This document shows, in pieces, positions 7,935 to 16,544 of a DNA stretch of 64,000 bases (the stretch's first letter is position 1; each line of letters begins with the position of its first letter). Origin of the DNA: Planctomycetota bacterium (lineage in GTDB: Bacteria > Planctomycetota > Planctomycetia > Gemmatales > Gemmataceae); the NCBI GenBank assembly GCA_029777335.1, contig JAKOSN010000085.1:1-64000 (forward strand), given 5' to 3'. The position numbers were made by a program, and so were the translations under genes. The notes beneath the pieces are model-generated. The model saw only the letters and a list, made by a program, of their open reading frames with translations. It searched no databases and had not been told where the DNA came from.

Positions 7935-9197
7935 TTACTTGCCTGTTTCAGTCCAGCGATAGGCAGCAATTGCCTTCAGTTCGCGGATAAAGAGTTCCTC
8001 GCCACAGATGGCGAGATGGGCCCACGTTTCGGCATCGCTAATCTTGCGCTCATCGAGCAGTTCAAACTTCTCCGGGTTGGCCTTGATCAGATAGAGGATC
8101 CCTTGTTGATCGAGCGCCAGAATCCGATCCTTTTGCGCCACCAGGCTCCAGTATTCGCCATAGGGGCGCGTTTTCCAGCATTCCTGCCCGGTTTCCAGGT
8201 TGATGCAGGTGAAGCGCTTGTTGCGCAGATGCAGATAGGCGTGCTTGCCGATGATCACCGGGGTGGACATGTACCCCTCGATCTTCGCCGACCACACCGG
8301 TTTCACCGTCGGTTCCTTCTCGGTTAAACTCACATCGAAGAGATAGGTTTTATCTCCATAGGCGCTGGTGAAAACCTGGTCGTTGTAGAGGGTGGGGGTG
8401 AGGATGTTCATCCCGCGGAAGGCCGGGATGGCCTGCGACCAGAGCACCTTGCCGTCGTCGGGATCCACCCCTGTCAACTTCTGGCGTGTCTGGACCAGCA
8501 GCTGCTCCTTCTTTTTCAGCGTGACGAGCACAGGAGAGGAGAAGGCGCTGCCCATCATCCCGCCCCCATCGTTCAGAGAGCGCCAGATAGTTTCGCCCGT
8601 TTTCTTGTTCAGCTTCAGGAAGGAGGCGCCGGCCTGCACATAGAGGGCATCCCCCACCACGAGCGGGGAGCAAACAAAGCCAAAATCGGGGAGCGGAGTC
8701 TTGTAGCGCTGGGTGAAATCGACGCGCCAGCGTTCCTTACCGCTGTTCGCGTCGAGACAGACGAGGACATCGCGCATCCCGGCGACGTACAGATTGTCGC
8801 CATCGTAGGCCGGGGTCGACCGAATCCACGAGCCATTTCGCCGGGCAAAGAAGGGAACGCTCATCGCTCCGGGCCAGCTGACGCGCCACAGCTCTTTCCC
8901 GGTCTTGCGCTCGAGGGCACGCACCTGCTCGGTTTTCTTGTCGATCGTTTCGGTGACAAAGACCTTGTCGGCACTGACGATGGGGCTGGAATAGCCATCG
9001 CCCAGCTCCAGGCGCCAGAGCGGTTTCAGGGCGTCGCCTTTCAAGCTGCTCGGCCAGCTGGGGCCGCCCACCATTCCATCGCGCGTGGGGCCGCGCCATT
9101 GAGGCCAGGTGGCCGGCACGTTTTCCGCGGCTCGCATCGTGCCCACCACGGTCATTCCGCCCACCAGGGCAACACACAAACCAAGCATGGCGCGCAT
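7935..9197 (-). CDS. Secreted PQQ-like beta-propeller protein (BamB/quinoprotein-like)
   Basis: 420 residues beginning with a hydrophobic signal peptide that ends near AxA (TMRAAEN). The mature part opens with WPQWRGPTRDG, a hallmark of planctomycete PQQ-propeller proteins. Repeated blade motifs follow (RVFVTET-type strands, ALERKTGKELWRVSW, CLDANSGKERWRVDF, DPDDGKVLWSQ, NLETGQECWKT). Beta-propellers of this type serve as periplasmic scaffolds or bind quinone cofactors; no catalytic residues could be assigned. It probably acts outside the cytoplasm. It is a single gene, convergent with the epimerase. Confidence 0.88.
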   Translation of the reverse strand: MRAMLGLCVALVGGMTVVGTMRAAENVPATWPQWRGPTRDGMVGGPSWPSSLKGDALKPLWRLELGDGYSSPIVSADKVFVTETIDKKTEQVRALERKTGKELWRVSWPGAMSVPFFARRNGSWIRSTPAYDGDNLYVAGMRDVLVCLDANSGKERWRVDFTQRYKTPLPDFGFVCSPLVVGDALYVQAGASFLKLNKKTGETIWRSLNDGGGMMGSAFSSPVLVTLKKKEQLLVQTRQKLTGVDPDDGKVLWSQAIPAFRGMNILTPTLYNDQVFTSAYGDKTYLFDVSLTEKEPTVKPVWSAKIEGYMSTPVIIGKHAYLHLRNKRFTCINLETGQECWKTRPYGEYWSLVAQKDRILALDQQGILYLIKANPEKFELLDERKISDAETWAHLAICGEELFIRELKAIAAYRWTETGK

Positions 9198-9332
9198 CGG
9201 CTCCGTGCTCCTTCCCTCGAAAACGGTGTTGTACCGAATCGAATCCCTGCTCTCCGTTGAGCAGCGGAGAGATCATGGTTAGTAATAGGCAGGGAGAAGC
9301 AAAAGAGTCAACCGACAGCGAAAGGAGGAAAC

Positions 9333-9797
9333 TCAGGGCTTCTCGAAGTGGCCGAGCAACTCCAGGCGATGACCGGTGAGGATGAATCCCTCGCGGCGCA
9401 GACGTTCAACAAGTTCGGGCGCCAGCCGTTCGATCAATGTCGGATCGTAGGGGAGCGGGAGATCGCGAACCTCGCCGGTTTCCAGGCAGCGCAAATGATA
9501 ATGCGCATCGCTGCGACCATCGTAGTGCGCAATGCCATCGTCGCTGACCAGCCGCGCCGCCAATCCTGCATCCACCAGGGCATCGAGCGCCTTGTAGACA
9601 GTGGCGAGGCTGATATTGGGGAGTTCCCGGCGCACCGCACAGTAGACTTGCTCGGCGGTGGGGTGAGTATCCACCGAGTGCAGGTAAGCATAGACCGCCT
9701 GGCGCTGGCGGGTGTAACGCCAACCGGCTTGTTCCAGCGTCTGACGCAGCTGCTCGTCGGACCGATCAGGGGTGAGGGAAGGTAACGGCGGTTTCAT
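9333..9797 (-). CDS. Fur/PerR-family metal-dependent transcription regulator
   Basis: 154 residues. The winged helix covers about 14-85 (GWRYTRQRQAVYAYL; recognition helix ISLATVYKALDAL). The regulatory metal site reads HYDGRSDAHYHLRC (91-104), with His91, Asp93/97, His99 and His101 in the PerR/Fur arrangement. Unlike most family members there is no structural-zinc CxxC: Cys104 is followed by LETG, and no second pair exists at the C-terminus. It could sense Fe2+, Mn2+ or peroxide. The gene is divergent from the exported protein at 9914, a possible target, but no operator was recognised. Confidence 0.9.
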   Translation of the reverse strand: MKPPLPSLTPDRSDEQLRQTLEQAGWRYTRQRQAVYAYLHSVDTHPTAEQVYCAVRRELPNISLATVYKALDALVDAGLAARLVSDDGIAHYDGRSDAHYHLRCLETGEVRDLPLPYDPTLIERLAPELVERLRREGFILTGHRLELLGHFEKP

Positions 9798-9913
9798 TGC
9801 AGGGTTACACTAGGGAGGGGTTGTGGCGCCGGCAAGGAGCGATGGTTCCCACCACGGGGCGAATCCCGTACAATACGACGAGGCTTCAGGGACGATCTCA
9901 CGGAGAAATGCTC

Positions 9914-10648
9914 ATGCGAATGGTGCCACTCCTGACGCTGATGCTTGTGCTCCTCTCTCCCGCAGGGTTGCTGCGGGGCGCTGATGTGCGTGGTGTGGTG
10001 GTGCGCGTCGATCCCGAGAAGAACGAGGTGCACCTGGACCAACGCGGTCTGGGGCGGCGCGGCCGTCCCCTTACCGTTGTGCTCACCCCGAATACCCAGT
10101 TTCAGGTGGGCCGGTCGCCGGGGCGCCTGAGCGATGTTGTCGTCGGCAAGCGCCTGCGGATCGATCTCGAAGAGAAGGACGGCAAGCTGTTCGCGCGCTC
10201 GATCCAGGTGGTGCAAATTCTTCCGCTGACTCCGCCGACCCCACCGGATGCGGGCCACACGCCCCCTCCAGCCACTCGCGAAGGAGTGACCGGGGAACTG
10301 CGCCGGGTGGGTTACACGGATCGCGAGGTGGTGGTGATCGGCCCAGGCAACAAGGGGCCGCAGACCGAAACCATTCTGAAAGTTCCCGACGATGTGAAGG
10401 TGTTCCAGGATGGGAAACCGCTTCCCTTCGAGGAGCTGCCCTACGGGGTGCTGGCGACGATTCAGACCGGCCAGGAGAAGGGGAAAGCCACCGCCCGGGT
10501 GATTCAGGTAGGCAAGCAAGTCCCCGAAGCGGCCATGCCTTCGTCGGCTACCCCCACGTCTGCTCGTGGGGCGCGGTTGCTCCGCCTGGCCGAACGGGCG
10601 CTGGAGACATTGAAATTACTCGATCTGTTGCCTCGCGAGGAGAACTAA
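9914..10648 (+). CDS. Predicted exported protein of unknown function
   Basis: 244 residues from the ATG at 9914, placed 8 bases after GGAG at 9902-9905; longer in-frame starts (9797, 9908) lack proper spacing. An N-terminal signal peptide (MRMVPLLTLMLVLLSPAG) is followed by two similar beta-rich units, about 25-100 and 125-205 (VRGVVVRVDPEKNEVHLD; VTGELRRVGYTDREVVVI), joined by a proline-rich linker. Each unit resembles small OB-like or DUF5666-like strands predicted for exported planctomycete proteins. I do not recognise a specific family. The following gene starts 12 bases after the stop, suggesting co-transcription. Confidence 0.75.
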   Translation: MRMVPLLTLMLVLLSPAGLLRGADVRGVVVRVDPEKNEVHLDQRGLGRRGRPLTVVLTPNTQFQVGRSPGRLSDVVVGKRLRIDLEEKDGKLFARSIQVVQILPLTPPTPPDAGHTPPPATREGVTGELRRVGYTDREVVVIGPGNKGPQTETILKVPDDVKVFQDGKPLPFEELPYGVLATIQTGQEKGKATARVIQVGKQVPEAAMPSSATPTSARGARLLRLAERALETLKLLDLLPREEN

Positions 10649-10660
10649 GGAGTGGCGCGC

Positions 10661-11110
10661 ATGTGGGAGCGATGGGTGGGGAGCGTTGGCCTGATCCTGG
10701 CTGTGCTGACCGCCATGCCGGCGCAGGAAGCGAAATCCGATCGGGACAAGGTGCAGGGGAAATGGGAGGTGGTGGAGATCGTCACCGATGGCGATAAAGC
10801 CCCGGTGAAAGATGCCACAGTCGTCATCGACAAGGACAAACTCACCTTGAAACTCCCCAACGAGAACCCGGACACCCTGGAGTTCTCGTTCAAGCTCGAC
10901 AGTGCCAAAAAACCGAAGGAGATTGAGTTAACGCCCCTGAATGGGGAGTTCAAGGGGAAGGTGGCTCCGGGGATCTACCTGTTAGAAGGTGAGATGTTGA
11001 AGATCTGCGCTCCTTCCGATCCCACCAAAAACCTGGCGCGACCAAAGGAGTTTAGCGCTCCCGATAAGAGTGGAATGGCACTCCTGGTGCTCAAGCGCGT
11101 GAAAGCATAG
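10661..11110 (+). CDS. TIGR03067-domain exported protein
   Basis: 149 residues from the ATG at 10661, 8 bases after AAGGAG; a GTG at 10652 lies inside the ribosome site. A short signal peptide is followed by DKVQGKWEVVEIVTDG, the typical opening of the TIGR03067 planctomycete domain (lipocalin-like, usually LxGTWxxVSxExxG). Later features fit: IDLTP-like IELTPLNGEFKGK, GIYLLEGEMLKIC, and RPKEF near the end. The function is unknown. It lies 12 bases after the upstream exported protein, probably in the same transcript. Confidence 0.85.
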   Translation: MWERWVGSVGLILAVLTAMPAQEAKSDRDKVQGKWEVVEIVTDGDKAPVKDATVVIDKDKLTLKLPNENPDTLEFSFKLDSAKKPKEIELTPLNGEFKGKVAPGIYLLEGEMLKICAPSDPTKNLARPKEFSAPDKSGMALLVLKRVKA

Positions 11111-11162
11111 GCGCCACCCGCCCCTGCGCGGCGGTCTGAGCCGAAGCCAGTTTCTGAATACC

Positions 11163-11239
11163 GACGAGGCTCGTTGCCACTCGCCTCCTCCCAGATGCCA
11201 GATGGCAGCGGAGCGGACGAGATTGCGACGAGCCTTGTC
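11163..11239. terminator. Long imperfect hairpin between convergent genes
   Basis: Arms 11163-11177 and 11225-11239 pair over 15 bases with two G-U wobbles, and the internal sequence folds further (TGCCA/TGGCA). It lies between the stops of the convergent genes ending at 11110 and 11259. A two-way terminator is the simplest reading; there is no clear T-run. Confidence 0.5.
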
Positions 11240-11258
11240 TGGTTTCAGGCAAGTGCGC

Positions 11259-12071
11259 TCAGCGATTGGTGGGACGCACCACGCGCGGCGGGGTTTCCGT
11301 CGTCGGCGCTTGCCCCTGGACCATCTTCCAGTCCTTGGGAACAGTCGGCGCGGCGAAGTCTTTCTTCTCCAGCTTCACCCCACTTTGGATAACCGGAATA
11401 TCCCAGATTACCTCGTCGGTGTTGGGTTGCTGGAACCACAGCTGGCGCGGCAGGAAGTTATCCTTGTTCAGCACCACACGCGCCTTCATGAACTCCGCCT
11501 TGTCGCCGGGGAGTTTCGGATTGATGTCGACATAGATGTAGTGCTGATCTTCCTTGGCCAGTTTCAGATCGTAGCGGCGCTTGGCATCTTCGGGCTTCAT
11601 GCCGAAGAGGAAGGACAGGGCATTGTCATCGGTCGCCTGGCCCGACTTGGGGTTGAGCGCCTGGTAGACGCGAATTTCCTTCTGCGCCGGGACAAACTGG
11701 TAGAGATAGGTACCCGTGCTGATGACCTTCTCAAAAATCTCTGGCTTGCCCTTCTTCTGCATTTGCAGGATGACATAGTTGGGCTTGAGGAAGTGAATGG
11801 TGCCCTCAAAGGTGTCCTTGGTGCTGTACACCTTGGAAATGTCATCGCGGACACAGCGCATGGCCAGGGTTTGCACCTTTTGCATCTCGTCGTGCCAGCG
11901 GATCAGGTGGCGATCCAGGGCGTTGTGGGTGGGATCGAGAGCCGGGGTGGCCGGTTGCACGGTGGCCGGCGGAGTGGCAGGGGGCGTCTGGGTGGGCAAG
12001 GTAGAGGTTTGTGCCCGGCTCGTGAGGGTCACGAACAACAGGGCCAGCAGAGCATACCAAGAATTCCGCAT
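11259..12071 (-). CDS. TIGR03009-like exported protein (LolA-like fold)
   Basis: 270 residues from the ATG at 12071, which has GGGAGAAGG upstream; the open frame continues 5' but without a signal peptide or conserved residues. The signal peptide (MRNSWYALLALLFVTLTSRAQ) is followed by a Pro/Thr linker (about 23-50). The main domain then starts at LDRHLIRWHDEMQKV and includes FEGTIHFLKPNYVILQM and YLYQFVPAQKEIRVYQ. This pattern matches the TIGR03009 planctomycete domain, which resembles LolA/LolB lipoprotein carriers in having a half-barrel of alternating strands. The function is unproven; a role in envelope lipid or lipoprotein handling is inference. Confidence 0.82.
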   Translation of the reverse strand: MRNSWYALLALLFVTLTSRAQTSTLPTQTPPATPPATVQPATPALDPTHNALDRHLIRWHDEMQKVQTLAMRCVRDDISKVYSTKDTFEGTIHFLKPNYVILQMQKKGKPEIFEKVISTGTYLYQFVPAQKEIRVYQALNPKSGQATDDNALSFLFGMKPEDAKRRYDLKLAKEDQHYIYVDINPKLPGDKAEFMKARVVLNKDNFLPRQLWFQQPNTDEVIWDIPVIQSGVKLEKKDFAAPTVPKDWKMVQGQAPTTETPPRVVRPTNR

Positions 12072-12375
12072 TGGCCTTCTCCCGAATTCCGACGTGAGTT
12101 CTGAAACTCTCGTAAAGTGAGCGGCGCGGGGAGGCAACCTTGCGCGCCGAGGATTCCTTTCGGCTCTTATAACACGGGGGAAGGGAACGGTGAAGGGCGC
12201 CTTTGTGCCGCGCGGGGGAGGCGGTCGCGGGGCGTATGTCCTGGCAAGTTCATTGGCTAAGAATGTCCTCTCTTGAGGCAAAGCGCCCACAAAGGACAAA
12301 GGTTTTTGTTGCGATAGCCGATGCAATAGAAAGAAATGGTTCTCTCGATTCCTGAGGTACGGTCGGAGCGGTCCC
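12072..12375. other. 304-bp divergent intergenic region
   Basis: This gap separates the TIGR03009-like gene (-) from the TolC-like gene (+). It holds both ribosome sites (GGGAGAAGG for the minus gene, GGAG at 12365-12368 for the plus gene) and one fair promoter candidate for the minus gene (12166-12194). I see no coding potential, repeat or RNA gene. Confidence 0.6.
12166..12194 (-). promoter_or_regulatory. Candidate sigma70-type promoter for the TIGR03009-like gene
   Basis: On the minus strand a TTCACC -35-like box (12189-12194) and a TATAAG -10-like box (12166-12171) are separated by exactly 17 bases. The predicted transcript would have a leader of about 85-90 bases before the ATG at 12071. 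Matches are 4/6 and 5/6, so this is only a candidate. Confidence 0.4.
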
Positions 12376-14010
12376 ATGAAACCTGCCAGCCTTCGCCGCC
12401 TTGCCCGGTTGCTGCTGTGCTCGCGGCGCTGGAGGGTCCCCACCCTGGTGGCCCCGCTGCTCTGCGCTGGGTGCGCGGATCCGCTGGCCTGGGTTACCCC
12501 CTCGTCGCGAGCGCCTGCAATCATCACCCCTGCCAGCGCAGCGACTGTCGAGGTTGGCACGCCGGCGAGTCACTCGCCGCCCCCCGAGATCAGCACCCCT
12601 GCCGCGGCGCCTCCGACTTCCTCACCGCAACGCACCACGCGACTGGCGGCACCCGAGGAGACTCCGCCCGCCAAGCAGCGCGACCTCCCCATTGATCTGG
12701 ACACCGTGCTGCGTCTGGCGGAGGGGCAGAACAATCAGATCTTGCTGGCACGCTCCCGTTTGCAGGAGAGCCATGTCAACAAGGACCTGGTCGATAAGGC
12801 CTGGCTGCCAGCGCTCAATCTGGGGATGGCGTACTATCGGCACGAGGGGGGCATCCAGAACCAGGACGGTTCGGTCATTCATTCCAGCACGGGCGCCCTC
12901 TGGCCCGGAGTGACCCTGGATACCAAGTTTGATCTGCGCGAACGAACGTTTCAACAGATCAACGCCGAGCGCAAGGTCTGGCAGCACCAAGGGGATGTCG
13001 CCCAGTTGACCACCGAGACGTTGCAGGAAGCAGCGACCGCCTACATTGATCTGCTCAGTGCCCGGACCGCCGAGGTGATCCTGCAGCGCCTGGCTGCGCA
13101 CGAGACGGCTCTGCTGAAGTGGGCGGAGGCGCTTTACAAGCAGGACAAGAGCGCCGAGATCATGGTCGAAAGCATCAAGGTGCAGACCACGGCGCGGCTG
13201 CAGGCGCTCGCCCATATTCGGCAGCAGGGCGATGCGGCGGCTGCCAAACTCGCCTATCTTCTGGGGCTGGGCCCGGATGTCAAACTCATTCCGGTGGATG
13301 CGCGCCTGGTGCCGGTGGAACTGATCGATGCCCACGTCTCTCCAGAGGAACTGGTCAACCGCGCTCTGGCGACCGGGCCGGGGATTCGCGAGATCGAGGG
13401 GTTGCTCGCCACTGTCGAGGGCGGCTTGCAGAAATCCACCGGGTTGAGCCAGTATCTCCCCATCGTGGAGATGCGCATGATCGAGGGGGCGTTTGGCGCA
13501 GGGCCGGGGGCGAGTACCACCTGGGACAATCGCTGGGACATGGGTTTGCAAATGCGCTGGAACCTGAGTGAATTTCTCCTGGCCAAGGAGAAGCGGCGCC
13601 TGGCGCAGGCGAACCTGGCTCAGGTGCATCTGACCTACCAGGATCTGCGGGGCAAGTTGACTCTGGGCGTGCAGGAATCGCAGCAGTTGATCTTGAGCGC
13701 TCAGGATCAGATGAGTCACACCCTGGAGCAGATTCGCCACGCGGACAAGACCTATCAGTTGAGCAACTTGCGGCTGACGCAGCGCATCGAGGGGAGTTCG
13801 ACCAACGAGGTCATGCAAGCCATCCGGGGGCTGGAAGCGGCCCATTTGAGTGCGCTCAACATTATTCGGGCGCACAACAAGGCGCAGGTGCGGCTCTTGC
13901 TGCTCACGGGAGCGGCCTGTGCCCGACCGGCGGCTGTGAGCAATTCCGAAACGCCCGCCCAGCTACCCGCGCCGTCCGCTCCGGCTCCCGCGCCCGGGCC
14001 GGGAAGGTGA
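12376..14010 (+). CDS. TolC-family outer-membrane efflux lipoprotein
   Basis: 544 residues; start supported by GGAG 7 bases upstream. The N-terminus ends in a lipobox-like LLCAGCADP, suggesting a lipid-anchored outer-membrane protein. A Pro/Ala/Ser linker (about 40-100) precedes the outer-membrane efflux domain, with repeated long amphipathic helices (AEGQNNQILLARSRLQESHV; LTTETLQEAATAYIDLLSAR; LAQVHLTYQDLRGKLTLGVQ). TolC-type channels provide the outer exit duct for tripartite pumps or type I secretion. No inner-membrane pump or adaptor gene is adjacent, so it stands alone here. The C-terminal tail is Pro/Ala-rich. Confidence 0.85.
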   Translation: MKPASLRRLARLLLCSRRWRVPTLVAPLLCAGCADPLAWVTPSSRAPAIITPASAATVEVGTPASHSPPPEISTPAAAPPTSSPQRTTRLAAPEETPPAKQRDLPIDLDTVLRLAEGQNNQILLARSRLQESHVNKDLVDKAWLPALNLGMAYYRHEGGIQNQDGSVIHSSTGALWPGVTLDTKFDLRERTFQQINAERKVWQHQGDVAQLTTETLQEAATAYIDLLSARTAEVILQRLAAHETALLKWAEALYKQDKSAEIMVESIKVQTTARLQALAHIRQQGDAAAAKLAYLLGLGPDVKLIPVDARLVPVELIDAHVSPEELVNRALATGPGIREIEGLLATVEGGLQKSTGLSQYLPIVEMRMIEGAFGAGPGASTTWDNRWDMGLQMRWNLSEFLLAKEKRRLAQANLAQVHLTYQDLRGKLTLGVQESQQLILSAQDQMSHTLEQIRHADKTYQLSNLRLTQRIEGSSTNEVMQAIRGLEAAHLSALNIIRAHNKAQVRLLLLTGAACARPAAVSNSETPAQLPAPSAPAPAPGPGR

Positions 14011-14059
14011 GCAGGTGCGCCTCGGGGCCTCGGTGACGCATGAGAACCCTTGTACTGCG

Positions 14060-14092
14060 AGGAAATTTCTGCTTAGCTGCAGATGATTTCCT
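14060..14092. promoter_or_regulatory. Small hairpin in the rsmD leader
   Basis: AGGAAAT (14060-14066) pairs with ATTTCCT (14086-14092), with an inner CTGC/GCAG pairing. It lies 21 bases upstream of the rsmD start. It may be the end of the tolC-like transcript or a leader element; no T-run follows, so its role is uncertain. Confidence 0.3.
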
Positions 14093-14112
14093 GATCTTCT
14101 GGGGAACCTCTC

Positions 14113-14748
14113 ATGCGAACTCAAGTGCGAATTGTTGCCGGCACGCTGCGCGGCCGCAAGTTGACCTGCACGGTGGACTCCAACCTTCGCCCCACTCCCC
14201 AGATGGTGCGCGAAGCGTTCTTTAGCATCCTGGGCAATGCCATCCCCGAGCGTCCCTTCTTTGATGTGTTCGCTGGCACCGGCGTCGTCGGGCTGGAAGC
14301 GATCAGTCGCGGCGCCCGCTCGGCCCTGCTCGTCGAACGCGACTTTCGCCTTATTGCCGATCTGGAAAAGCACATTCGTGAGTTCCGCGTGGGCGACAAG
14401 GTTCAGATTGCGCGCACCGATGTGTATCGCTGGATCGAACGCTGGCGGCCCCCAACCGAACCGGTGAACGTCTTTCTCAGTCCTCCCTTTGTTGACTTCG
14501 AGTCGCGCCTGGATGCGCTCATGAATCTGGTAGCCACCTTGCAGGAGAAACTGGCTGACGAGTCGGTGCTGGTCCTCCAGAGCGAACACGATGCGCCCCT
14601 GCACAACTTGCCGCGGGCCGAGGAGTGGGAGGATCGCCGCTACGGACGCAACCATCTGCTGATCTGGGTGAAGGGCGAAGCGAGTCAAGCGAGCGAGACG
14701 GCGACTCCCGAATCTCTCGTGAACGAGACGAGTGAGGAGGAGGAGTGA
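14113..14748 (+). CDS. rsmD: RsmD-family 16S rRNA (guanine-N2) methyltransferase
   Basis: 211 residues. RsmD methylates a guanine of 16S rRNA (G966 in E. coli) with S-adenosylmethionine. Family motifs are RIVAGTLRGRKL at the N-terminus, RPTPQMVREAFFSIL, and the SAM-binding DVFAGTGVVGLEAISRGA. The catalytic motif IV, normally (N/D)PP(Y/F) (DPPF in E. coli), is here LSPPF, so the usual acidic/amide residue is Ser. The C-terminal 15 or so residues are an acidic, Ser/Thr-rich extension. The gene lies 10 bases upstream of the CCA-adding enzyme gene, likely as one transcript. The Ser substitution leaves activity open. Confidence 0.85.
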   Translation: MRTQVRIVAGTLRGRKLTCTVDSNLRPTPQMVREAFFSILGNAIPERPFFDVFAGTGVVGLEAISRGARSALLVERDFRLIADLEKHIREFRVGDKVQIARTDVYRWIERWRPPTEPVNVFLSPPFVDFESRLDALMNLVATLQEKLADESVLVLQSEHDAPLHNLPRAEEWEDRRYGRNHLLIWVKGEASQASETATPESLVNETSEEEE

Positions 14749-14758
14749 ACGAGCGAAC

Positions 14759-16114
14759 ATGGCACCCCCAGTGAGCGAGCGGAACTTTGCAATCGAGGTC
14801 GTGCAGCGCCTGCGCCAGGCCGGGTATGAGGCGCTGTGGGCGGGCGGGTGTGTGCGCGATGAACTGCTCAACCTGGTCCCGCAGGATTACGACGTGGCGA
14901 CCAATGCGCGCCCCGAGGAAGTACGTCGGCTCTTTCGCCATACCGTGGCGGTCGGGGAGAGTTTCGGGGTGGTCGAGGTGATCGGGCCGCGCGTGGCGGG
15001 GCACTCCCTCGTGGTGCAGGTGGCCTCCTTCCGCAGCGATGGCAGTTACAGTGATGGGCGCCGGCCCGACGAGATCGTCTTCTCGACCCCCCGGGAGGAC
15101 GCGCGGCGGCGTGATTTCACCATCAACGGCATGTTCAAGGATCCGCTCAGTGGGGAGATCATCGATTATGTGGGCGGACTGGAGGATCTGAAGGCAGGAG
15201 TGCTACGCGCCATTGGCGATCCGCATGCACGCTTCGCCGAGGACAAGTTGCGGATGCTTCGTGCGGTGCGAATCGCGACGCGCTTCGGGCTGCGCCTGGA
15301 GGAGCGAACTGCCCAGGCAATTGGGGAGATGGCAGAACAGATCGTGGTGGTGAGCGCTGAGCGCATCGCCGACGAATTGCGCAAACTCCTCCTGGCCTCG
15401 CGCCGCGCCTGGGGGATGCGCCTGTTTCACGATCTGGGGCTGACGGCTCCCGTTCTGCCGGAAATTCTGGCGATGGTGGCCTTGCCTCAGGGGCCGCCTC
15501 TCGCGCCGACCGGCACGTTGTGGGACCATGTGTTGCGCGTGCTGGAATCGTTGCCTGCGGATGCCTCGTTTCCGCTCGCCTTTGCCGCGCTACTTCACGA
15601 TGTGGGGAAGCCGCGCACCGTGGGCCGAACCCCGGATCGCTACACCTTCTACAACCACGAGCACGTGGGCCGGCGCATGTCCGGCGCTATTTGCGAGCGC
15701 TTACGTCTCTCGAACGAGGAGCAGACCCGCATCGAATGGCTGGTGGAGAAGCATCAGTTTCTCGCCGATGCCCGCACCATGCGCACGTGCAAATTGAAGA
15801 TGATGCTCATTCACCCCGGCATCGAGGAGTTGCTCGCCCTGCACCGCGCCGATGCGCTCGCCTCGGGACGCAGTACCGACCATGTCGAGTATTGCGAACA
15901 GCTCCTGCGCGAATGGTCGAAGGAGGAACTCGATCCGCCGCCGTTGCTCACGGGGCACGATCTGATGCGGCGTGGGCTGAAGCCAGGGCCCCAGTTCAAG
16001 AAGCTCCTCGATGCGGTTCGCGAGGCCCAACTCGACGGCGGGATCAAGAGCAGCAAGCAGGCCATGGACCTGGTCGAGCGCTTGCTTGCGGAAAAGCCCG
16101 CCGAAAGCAAGTGA
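14759..16114 (+). CDS. CCA tRNA nucleotidyltransferase / poly(A)-polymerase family protein
   Basis: 451 residues from the ATG at 14759; GTG codons upstream fall in the GGAGGAGGAG ribosome-site region. The class II nucleotidyltransferase head is complete: AGGCVRDELL, the metal-binding DYDVAT, and RRRDFTINGMF, with the D..R region at EDKLRMLRAVRIATRF. An HD-type domain follows (FAALLHDVGKP around residue 280), then HEHVGRRM. Such enzymes add or repair the CCA end of tRNA; close relatives are poly(A) polymerases. The HD domain favours a tRNA nucleotidyltransferase. It is probably co-transcribed with rsmD. Confidence 0.9.
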   Translation: MAPPVSERNFAIEVVQRLRQAGYEALWAGGCVRDELLNLVPQDYDVATNARPEEVRRLFRHTVAVGESFGVVEVIGPRVAGHSLVVQVASFRSDGSYSDGRRPDEIVFSTPREDARRRDFTINGMFKDPLSGEIIDYVGGLEDLKAGVLRAIGDPHARFAEDKLRMLRAVRIATRFGLRLEERTAQAIGEMAEQIVVVSAERIADELRKLLLASRRAWGMRLFHDLGLTAPVLPEILAMVALPQGPPLAPTGTLWDHVLRVLESLPADASFPLAFAALLHDVGKPRTVGRTPDRYTFYNHEHVGRRMSGAICERLRLSNEEQTRIEWLVEKHQFLADARTMRTCKLKMMLIHPGIEELLALHRADALASGRSTDHVEYCEQLLREWSKEELDPPPLLTGHDLMRRGLKPGPQFKKLLDAVREAQLDGGIKSSKQAMDLVERLLAEKPAESK

Positions 16115-16124
16115 CCCACAAGCG

Positions 16125-16544
16125 TCAGACCGCTGGTTCCCCATCAAGGGTTGCTGCTCCGCTCCGGATCGGGTCGTAGGGCTCCAGCCACTGGATGATC
16201 TCGATCCGATTCCGGTCCGGATCGGCGATAAAAAAACGATCACAACGCGGAATGGGGGTGGTTTCTTCGGTGGGGATGCCTCGTTCCCGAAAGTAGAGGC
16301 GCGCTGCCGGAACATCCTTGACCCGCAGGGCGAAGTGACGCGGGCTCACGGTGTCCGGCTGCGGTTTGAGGAGCAGGTGCAGTTGCTGATTGCCCAGATC
16401 AAACCACAGGACGCTGAAGTCGAATGTCTTTGGCTTGGCGATCTCCTTGAGGCCAAGCACCTCGCGATAGAAATAACGACTCTTCTCCAGGTTGGTGATC
16501 AACACCGAGACATGATCGATCTGAGTAATCTCAAGCCGGGCCAT
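16125..16544 (-). CDS. VOC-family (glyoxalase/dioxygenase fold) protein
   Basis: 139 residues from the ATG at 16544, preceded by AAGGAT; a longer frame to 16571 has no better start. It begins ITQIDHVSVLITNLEKSRYF, the usual first betaalphabetabetabeta unit with a metal-ligand His. It continues with FYREVLGLKEI, HFALRVKDVPAA and FFIADPDRNRIEIIQW, in which the final Glu matches the metal ligand of glyoxalase/bleomycin-resistance proteins. The fold is clear; substrates in this superfamily vary widely, so none is given. It converges on the CCA enzyme gene with a 10-base gap. Confidence 0.85.
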   Translation of the reverse strand: MARLEITQIDHVSVLITNLEKSRYFYREVLGLKEIAKPKTFDFSVLWFDLGNQQLHLLLKPQPDTVSPRHFALRVKDVPAARLYFRERGIPTEETTPIPRCDRFFIADPDRNRIEIIQWLEPYDPIRSGAATLDGEPAV

